From assembly GCA_019358985.1 (NCBI GenBank), contig JAHHIJ010000014.1, positions 1-64,000 on the forward strand: a DNA stretch of 64,000 bases, in the 5' to 3' direction. A model generated the notes under the pieces. The model did not search any database and was not told the DNA's origin. It saw only the letters and a list, made by a program, of their open reading frames with translations. Made by a program: the position numbers and the translations under genes. Positions 58,890 through 64,000 of this stretch are shown here, piece after piece; position 1 is the first letter of the stretch, and every line of letters begins with the position of its first letter. The stretch is from Tolypothrix brevis GSE-NOS-MK-07-07A. Its GTDB lineage: Bacteria; Cyanobacteriota; Cyanobacteriia; Cyanobacteriales; Nostocaceae.

Positions 58890-61457
58890 TCAAATCGAAT
58901 TACTCTCAAAGTTAGCAATATCTAAAAGAATCTGCAACCAACTAGGAATTTCCGCATTGATTTGCGATTCATCTGTTGCAATATATCTTAACAACGCTTC
59001 CTTTTTAGAAATATTTTGTAAACAAGGAACAATCTGATCTAAAATTCCTTCTAGTTCGGCATTAACTCGCTGATTCACTTCACTAACATATTGCACAAGA
59101 TGCAAACTGGCACTAGCGGTAATTTCATCTCGCAGTCGCAGTACTAAAAGTTGATGATTAGCGGTTCTGGGGTTGCTTTGGCTTCTTTCTGGCGCCCAAT
59201 CAAAGATTTGTCCAATGTTGTGTTTATCGTCTTGACGCGCTAAGGGAAACATGTTTGCAGGGATGCTGGTTTTATCTTTACTAGTAACTTCGTCAGTTAT
59301 AGCTTTTTGCCATTGGTTGGGATCGCATCCTAAAAGCAGTTTGTAAAATAAATCTGCTTCTTCATCACCGAATTTTTGTTGAATGTCTTGCTCTTGTTCG
59401 GGATGGAGAATTTCTCGTAAGCGATCGCGTTCTTTGGCTATCTGATTTGATAACTTACTTAATGAGTCTACCACTGCTTGACTCAGGCGATCGCGTGCAA
59501 ATTCTTCTAGTTCTTTAATTGTCTTTTCAAATGCTGGATAAAAATCATCGCTTTTAGTTGGGAGGGAACTATTAAGTCTATTTCCTCTATCAAATAATTT
59601 ACCTGCCGCACCTTTTGATTCTGTTAATGATATCATTCCATTGTTTGCTTTGTTGAAAAGCAAAGTCCACTGACTCCAATTAAGTATTCTATAAGTTAGT
59701 TCGTCTTTCACCACATCGCTAACTGTAATTCCTCGTTTGTCTTTGAGTGGTTCTTTACTTAATTCTTTTTGGAATTTTCTGTATGTTTTATCTAAGGTTT
59801 CCACGGCAAAGCGTAAGTCAATAAAAGATTGACTTTCTGCCATTGGTATGCCTTGTTCTTTAATTTCATCTAAGATATTTTTCAACTTATCTTGTTGTTG
59901 ATGCAAAGCATTAGTAGCTCGACGAGTGTCTTCATAAAGTTGCTTGAAACCGTGAGTAGCTACGTGGGTTTGAATCAATTCTCGCAGTTTGCTAATACTG
60001 CCATCTTGAGCAAAGTAACTCAATTGTCTGCCTAGATGACTGCGGGAATCAGATTCTAACAAACGTTCGCTTAAATGTCCCCATTTTTGTTGCAATCGTT
60101 TAGAACGATCTAAATAATCAGGATAATCTAAGTTAGCTAAAAACTCTGGTGAACCTGCTTTCACTTTACTAGAACGTTTGGCTAAATCAGCTAATCCTAA
60201 AAGTGGTGATAGTAGAAGAATTCGCTCTTTTTGGCTGGTAAATGCAGATGCACCTTCAAGAGTTGTTTGCAACACTTTGAGTTTTTCGCAAACGGTGTTT
60301 TCTTTTAAAGGATTATCTGCATTATCGTTAATTAAGCTATCAAGTTCTCTTTCACCACCTTCACTTTCTAAAGGTAGTTGATCGAAACGTCCTACACCTA
60401 CTAAAATTAAATCTTTGAGGTCTTGTCCTGGACGTTGCTGTTGCATCATCGTGAAGATTTTGTTAGCGCGATCGCTTCCTGGAGATTTACCATTTAGCAA
60501 GACTAAAATTGTTTGTACTTCTGCCAATTCTCGCAACGACAAAAATGTATCTCTCACTCCGGAATTAGCAGCACCTAATCCGGGAAAATCTAATAAAATA
60601 AACTCTGATGTTCCACTTTTTCCGGAAAGATCCCAAATATCTTTTGATATTTTTACCTCAATATCTACACGACGAATCAGCGGAAAGCTATTTTGTAATA
60701 ACTTTGCTGGCAGTCTTTGAGGTGCATTTGGTAATTTAATATGCGTTGGTGGTAAATCTTTAAAGTCGAGAGTCTGAATTGCCATCGGTTGATCAGCTAG
60801 CGTCAGTCCATCGCGAGCAGTGGTAGCATCAATATTGTAGCGCCTACCAGACATCGCCGCACCATAAGAATTATAAGCGCGAATGAAAGTTACTAACTCG
60901 CGCAACAGATAACGCAACTCCAAGTTTTTACTATTGTTCCACGTTTCTTCGCACCAGCTAAGAATATCATTCCAGGTTTTCAGCTTTTCTTGGGGTACAG
61001 AAGATAATCCCGCTGGGATTGTTCTTTGGTTTGCCTCCCCCAGCATGAAGCGCAAGCACTCGTTAACCTCGTCGTGAGTCAAATACTCCACAGTAAAATT
61101 ACTCAGTTGCGTAGTTTTAAAGTCTTCTTGCGGTTTGAGGTGAATAGCGGTAACATTGCCTGTGGTAGGATTCTCACTAATTGGTAAAGCATCTGCGTAA
61201 CCAATCAAACTGCCTAAAAGCAAAGTTTTCCCACTACTGAATTCACCCATCACGCCGATTTTAACACTTGATGTCGCAAGTTTGATAGTTTTCTGTGCAG
61301 CTTCCCGCAGGTGAATCAGACAGTCATCTAGACTAGCTGGAACCCAATCCTCTTGTTGTGAAGGCTGTTGCGGTACTGAGTCTATTTTCCGGAGAATCGA
61401 TTCACCATACCTTTGAAAACGATCCAGTTTTTCTGATTCCATAGGGAAGTTTTCCAC
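58890..61457 (-). CDS. Dynamin-like GTPase
   Basis: An 855-residue protein. G1 is VMGEFSSGKTLLLGSL (about 70-85), with G2 threonines in NPTTGNVTAI. G3 is LLDFPGLGAANS (about 288-299). The G4 position reads VGVGRFDQLP, with the usual T/N-K-x-D altered to G-R-F-D. After about residue 480 the chain is long and helical (LKNILDEIKEQGIPMAESQS), as in bacterial dynamins. GEFSSGK is the P-loop of dynamin-like proteins, which remodel membranes or assemble on targets; some are phage-defence proteins. It is the first gene of the cluster with the Hsp70-like gene 248 bases downstream. No membrane paddle is evident. Confidence 0.85.
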   Translation of the reverse strand: MENFPMESEKLDRFQRYGESILRKIDSVPQQPSQQEDWVPASLDDCLIHLREAAQKTIKLATSSVKIGVMGEFSSGKTLLLGSLIGYADALPISENPTTGNVTAIHLKPQEDFKTTQLSNFTVEYLTHDEVNECLRFMLGEANQRTIPAGLSSVPQEKLKTWNDILSWCEETWNNSKNLELRYLLRELVTFIRAYNSYGAAMSGRRYNIDATTARDGLTLADQPMAIQTLDFKDLPPTHIKLPNAPQRLPAKLLQNSFPLIRRVDIEVKISKDIWDLSGKSGTSEFILLDFPGLGAANSGVRDTFLSLRELAEVQTILVLLNGKSPGSDRANKIFTMMQQQRPGQDLKDLILVGVGRFDQLPLESEGGERELDSLINDNADNPLKENTVCEKLKVLQTTLEGASAFTSQKERILLLSPLLGLADLAKRSSKVKAGSPEFLANLDYPDYLDRSKRLQQKWGHLSERLLESDSRSHLGRQLSYFAQDGSISKLRELIQTHVATHGFKQLYEDTRRATNALHQQQDKLKNILDEIKEQGIPMAESQSFIDLRFAVETLDKTYRKFQKELSKEPLKDKRGITVSDVVKDELTYRILNWSQWTLLFNKANNGMISLTESKGAAGKLFDRGNRLNSSLPTKSDDFYPAFEKTIKELEEFARDRLSQAVVDSLSKLSNQIAKERDRLREILHPEQEQDIQQKFGDEEADLFYKLLLGCDPNQWQKAITDEVTSKDKTSIPANMFPLARQDDKHNIGQIFDWAPERSQSNPRTANHQLLVLRLRDEITASASLHLVQYVSEVNQRVNAELEGILDQIVPCLQNISKKEALLRYIATDESQINAEIPSWLQILLDIANFESNSI

Positions 61458-61968
61458 TGATTTAAATAAATAATGAATTTTTATTACTAGAGAAGAAAGT
61501 AATTTAGGTACGTGGTGCAGATACTTTATTAGCTACAAAACCGGAAAATGTCAATACCTATGAGGCGAAACATCTGTATTCTATGATAAAAGGTGCGATC
61601 GCATTAATCAACTTCTCCCTGCAATCAACTATCCTGTACAATAATAAAATTCCTTAACGAAGTTTCTAAGCATTGACTTTGCGTTACTTTGCGCTTACCT
61701 CAGCGTCCCTCTGCGTTTAAAAAAATCCTATAACGCTTTCATGGGCTTTGTCAGCGTAACCCAAGGCTATATGTATCTTTAATTAGTATTTCACTAAAAC
61801 TTAACTTAAATTGATAAAAATCTTAACCTCTTGGGTGTTAACTAAATACTGATTCACTTTTTGCTGCAACTTTTCAACCCCTCAAAGCTTGAAATTTACT
61901 CTTGTTTGGGGGGATTATTTATTTGAGTGCTGAGTTGCTCAGTTTAGAACTGCAAAAATGAAAAAATT
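61458..61968. other. Intergenic, divergent promoter region
   Basis: About 510 bases without a supported gene. It contains a CGCAGAGG-type short tandem repeat in reverse (61671-61725) and A/T-rich sequence. It separates two divergent transcripts. Confidence 0.5.
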
Positions 61969-63921
61969 ATGGAGATTCGCTCTATCCTAGATATTACCAA
62001 CTCCTTCTTACTTCAGCAAGTTGCGCCCAAAGCTAACGAAATAGACAGCAACCCCCAAGCGCTATATCAAGCACTCCAAGGTTTGGGAAAGTTAGGTTTA
62101 CTAGCGCTAAAAACTGACAAACAACTCAGCGAAGCGACTTTTGGCGACTTTCAAGAATTAATCGCCAGATATTCTGGTGCTTTAGCTTTTGTGCAAACCC
62201 AACATCAAAGTGCGGTAGGGATGCTCGTCAACAGTGACAACTCAGCATTACAACAAGCATACCTGAAGCGCATGGGCAACGGTGAAGTTTTAATTGGAGT
62301 CGGTTTCTCGCATTTGCGACGACAAAGTGAACCCCTAACCTTAGCCGTACCTGTTGCGGGAGGATATCAGTTAGATGGAGTTGTACCTTGGATAACTGGC
62401 TGGAACTTATTTCAACATTTTATCATCGCCGCGACATTACCTGATGGTAGTGCAGTTTTTGGTATCGTCCCTTTTGTGCAGACATCTCAAATCACATTTA
62501 CCACCCCAGCACAACTGTCAGCAATGACATCAAGCAATACAGTATCTGCCACTTTAACTCGCTGGTTCCTACCTCAAGAGCGCGTAGTTTCTATTAAACC
62601 ACCCGGATGGATTCACGAAAACGATAAAAACAACATTTTGCGGGCAACTTTTTTAGCTACAGGATGCGCTTTTGCAGGTTTAGATATTATTGAAGCAGCT
62701 AAAGAGAATAAATCACTACCTTTTATTAACGATGCCTTTGAATCTTTATTACAAGAATTGACTCAGTGTCGTACTCTTATTAGAGAAGCGCAACAAAAAC
62801 CGATTGTAATAGCAGAAAGCTTGCAAATGCGAGCTTGGGCAATTGACTTAGCAACGCGAATCGCTCACGCTGCTGTTACCGTTTCCAGTGGAGCCGCTAA
62901 TTATATGCATCATCCGGCACAACGAGTATATCGGGAAGCTTTAGTATTTACGGTAACAGGACAAACTACCGCAGTTATGGAAGCAACACTTCAGCAGTTA
63001 ACGCGATCGCCAATTCAAAATAAAGAATTTCAACCGCAGATGGACGCGGATAAACGCGGATACTCTTTATTATATCCGCGTTCATCTGCGTTTATCGGCG
63101 GTTCAAAACTAGAACAGTTGACGCGATCGTCAATTCAAAATAAAGAATTTCAACCGCAGATGGACGCGGATAAACGCGGATACTCTTTATTATATCCGCG
63201 TTCATCTGCGTTTATCAGCGGTTCAAAATCCTCCGTCATCCATCTAAGTCATATAATTGATACAGATATTCCGCAATGGGAAGGCGATCCTCCAGTAGAA
63301 TTTGAGACTGTAGCAGAATTAGAAAAAGATGGTTATTATCTGCGACGTTTTTCTTTGGGGGAACACAGCGCTACTCATATCAACGCTCCGAAAAGTTTTC
63401 ACGACTTTGGTGTGGGAATTGACAAATACCCTGCCGAATCGTTGATTGTGTCGGCAGTAGTTATAGATATTCGCGCCAAAACTACAGTTAATTTTGATTA
63501 TACCCTGACTGTGGCTGATGTTCTGGCTTGGGAAGAAGAATATGGCGAGATTCCCGCAGGAGGTGTAGTTTTACTGTATACGGGGTGGCAAGAAAAATGG
63601 TGTGATAAAGATGCATTTTTTAACCAAGATGCTGAAGGAAGTCTGCATTTTCCAGGGTTTGGCAGTGATGCTGTCCAGTTTTTGCTAGATGAACGCGAAA
63701 TTGCTGGGGTAGGAATTGATACTCACGGTGTAGATTCTGGGCAAGATACAAGCTTTACTATCAACCGTTTGGTGTTGGAGAAACCGCGCATTGTGCTGGA
63801 GAATTTAACTAATTTGGATCAATTGCCACCAAGAGGAGTTATGCTGGCGATCGCACCTCTATTATTAGAAGATGCTTCTGGTTCTCCGGTTGGGGTGTTG
63901 GCTTTAGTGCCAGGAATTTAA
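61969..63921 (+). CDS. Acyl-CoA dehydrogenase-like / cyclase family fusion
   Basis: A 650-residue chain of two domains. Residues 1-345 resemble an acyl-CoA dehydrogenase-type flavin enzyme (LLQQVAPKANEIDSNP, VPWITGWNLFQHFIIAATLP). Residues about 425-640 are a cyclase-family domain (VIHLSHIIDTDIPQWEGDPP), whose metal motif reads EHSATHINAPKSFH, where the family usually has H-x-G-T-H-x-D-x-P. The Gly and Asp are replaced by Ala and Asn. The linker (about 345-423) is a 40-residue unit repeated twice, PQMDADKRGYSLLYPRSSAF, encoded by AACCGCAGAT-type palindromes. In other cyanobacteria such domains are likely separate proteins; the fusion may be due to the repeats. Confidence 0.85.
   Translation: MEIRSILDITNSFLLQQVAPKANEIDSNPQALYQALQGLGKLGLLALKTDKQLSEATFGDFQELIARYSGALAFVQTQHQSAVGMLVNSDNSALQQAYLKRMGNGEVLIGVGFSHLRRQSEPLTLAVPVAGGYQLDGVVPWITGWNLFQHFIIAATLPDGSAVFGIVPFVQTSQITFTTPAQLSAMTSSNTVSATLTRWFLPQERVVSIKPPGWIHENDKNNILRATFLATGCAFAGLDIIEAAKENKSLPFINDAFESLLQELTQCRTLIREAQQKPIVIAESLQMRAWAIDLATRIAHAAVTVSSGAANYMHHPAQRVYREALVFTVTGQTTAVMEATLQQLTRSPIQNKEFQPQMDADKRGYSLLYPRSSAFIGGSKLEQLTRSSIQNKEFQPQMDADKRGYSLLYPRSSAFISGSKSSVIHLSHIIDTDIPQWEGDPPVEFETVAELEKDGYYLRRFSLGEHSATHINAPKSFHDFGVGIDKYPAESLIVSAVVIDIRAKTTVNFDYTLTVADVLAWEEEYGEIPAGGVVLLYTGWQEKWCDKDAFFNQDAEGSLHFPGFGSDAVQFLLDEREIAGVGIDTHGVDSGQDTSFTINRLVLEKPRIVLENLTNLDQLPPRGVMLAIAPLLLEDASGSPVGVLALVPGI
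62998..63237. repeat. 120-bp tandem duplication of an AACCGCAGAT palindrome in the fusion gene
   Basis: Two copies at exactly 120-bp spacing. Inside each, CCGCAGATGGACGCGGATAA faces ATCCGCGTTCATCTGCG (63032-63103 and 63152-63223). The copies differ by only a few bases (C/T at 63010/63130, G/A at 63098/63218). Confidence 0.9.
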
Positions 63922-63926
63922 AGATT

Positions 63927-63969
63927 TAAACGCAAAGGAACGCAAAGGTTCACGCAGAGGTTCGCGGAG
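63927..63969. repeat. AACGCAAAGG-type short tandem repeat
   Basis: Degenerate units AACGCAAAGGAACGCAAAGG, then CACGCAGAGGTTCGCGG, directly after the fusion gene. Confidence 0.7.
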
Positions 63970-64000
63970 TTTGGTTCATGAAGAGGGGGAAAGGGGAAAG

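Overview
The window looks like chromosome of a filamentous, probably Nostocales-type cyanobacterium. The evidence is dense HIP1 octamers (GCGATCGC) throughout, Ycf34, a ChlH-type magnesium chelatase subunit, DUF760 and other cyanobacterial small proteins, many multi-domain sensor proteins, and a heavy load of short interspersed palindromic repeats. I saw no rRNA, tRNA or CRISPR array. The order of the organism is inference.

Layout. 1-2.8 kb: a TnpB remnant, a family 4 glycosyltransferase and two small envelope proteins. 3-4.4 kb: a tnpB-only (IS1341-type) element. 4.4-8 kb: membrane proteins, including an RDD/HEAT-like/pentapeptide-repeat protein. 8-21 kb: signalling, with a REC-wHTH-HPt-REC regulator, a sensor kinase, a CheY-like protein, a 1,509-residue caspase/STAND/WD40 protein and a PAS-GAF-PAS kinase. 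20.8-30.9 kb: DUF6671 protein, NUDIX, a small basic protein with a long structured 3' region, argH, tsaB, ycf34, CCA-adding enzyme, one broken and one intact hicBA module, and a BASS transporter. 31-37 kb: a HEPN-like protein, a ChlH/CobN-type chelatase subunit and DUF760. 37.6-52.2 kb: a second signalling block (CheB-CheR hybrid kinase, PAS-Crp regulator, truncated response regulator, MHYT-GAF-LOV-MCP receptor, Ser/Thr kinase), interrupted by an aspartoacylase and a second tnpB. 52.5-54.3 kb: a glutathione transferase and a Phd/VapC pair. 54.3-61.5 kb: three co-oriented genes, a dynamin-like GTPase, an Hsp70/actin-fold protein and an unrecognised helical protein. 62-63.9 kb: an acyl-CoA dehydrogenase-like/cyclase fusion.

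Two things stand out. First, a modular repeat system: palindromic cores share outer arms (GTAGAGACGT / ACGTCTCTAC) but have different apices, and they sit inside at least five unrelated MITE-like host elements, some with clear terminal inverted repeats and target-site duplications. Several palindromic repeat families have also entered protein-coding genes in frame (chlH twice, tnpB, and the dehydrogenase/cyclase linker). Second, two candidate conflict or stress systems: the dynamin/Hsp70-like/helical-protein cluster, and the caspase-STAND-TM-WD40 protein. The MHYT-LOV-MCP receptor is a further unusual architecture.

All functional assignments come from reading motifs in translations. No database search was run.
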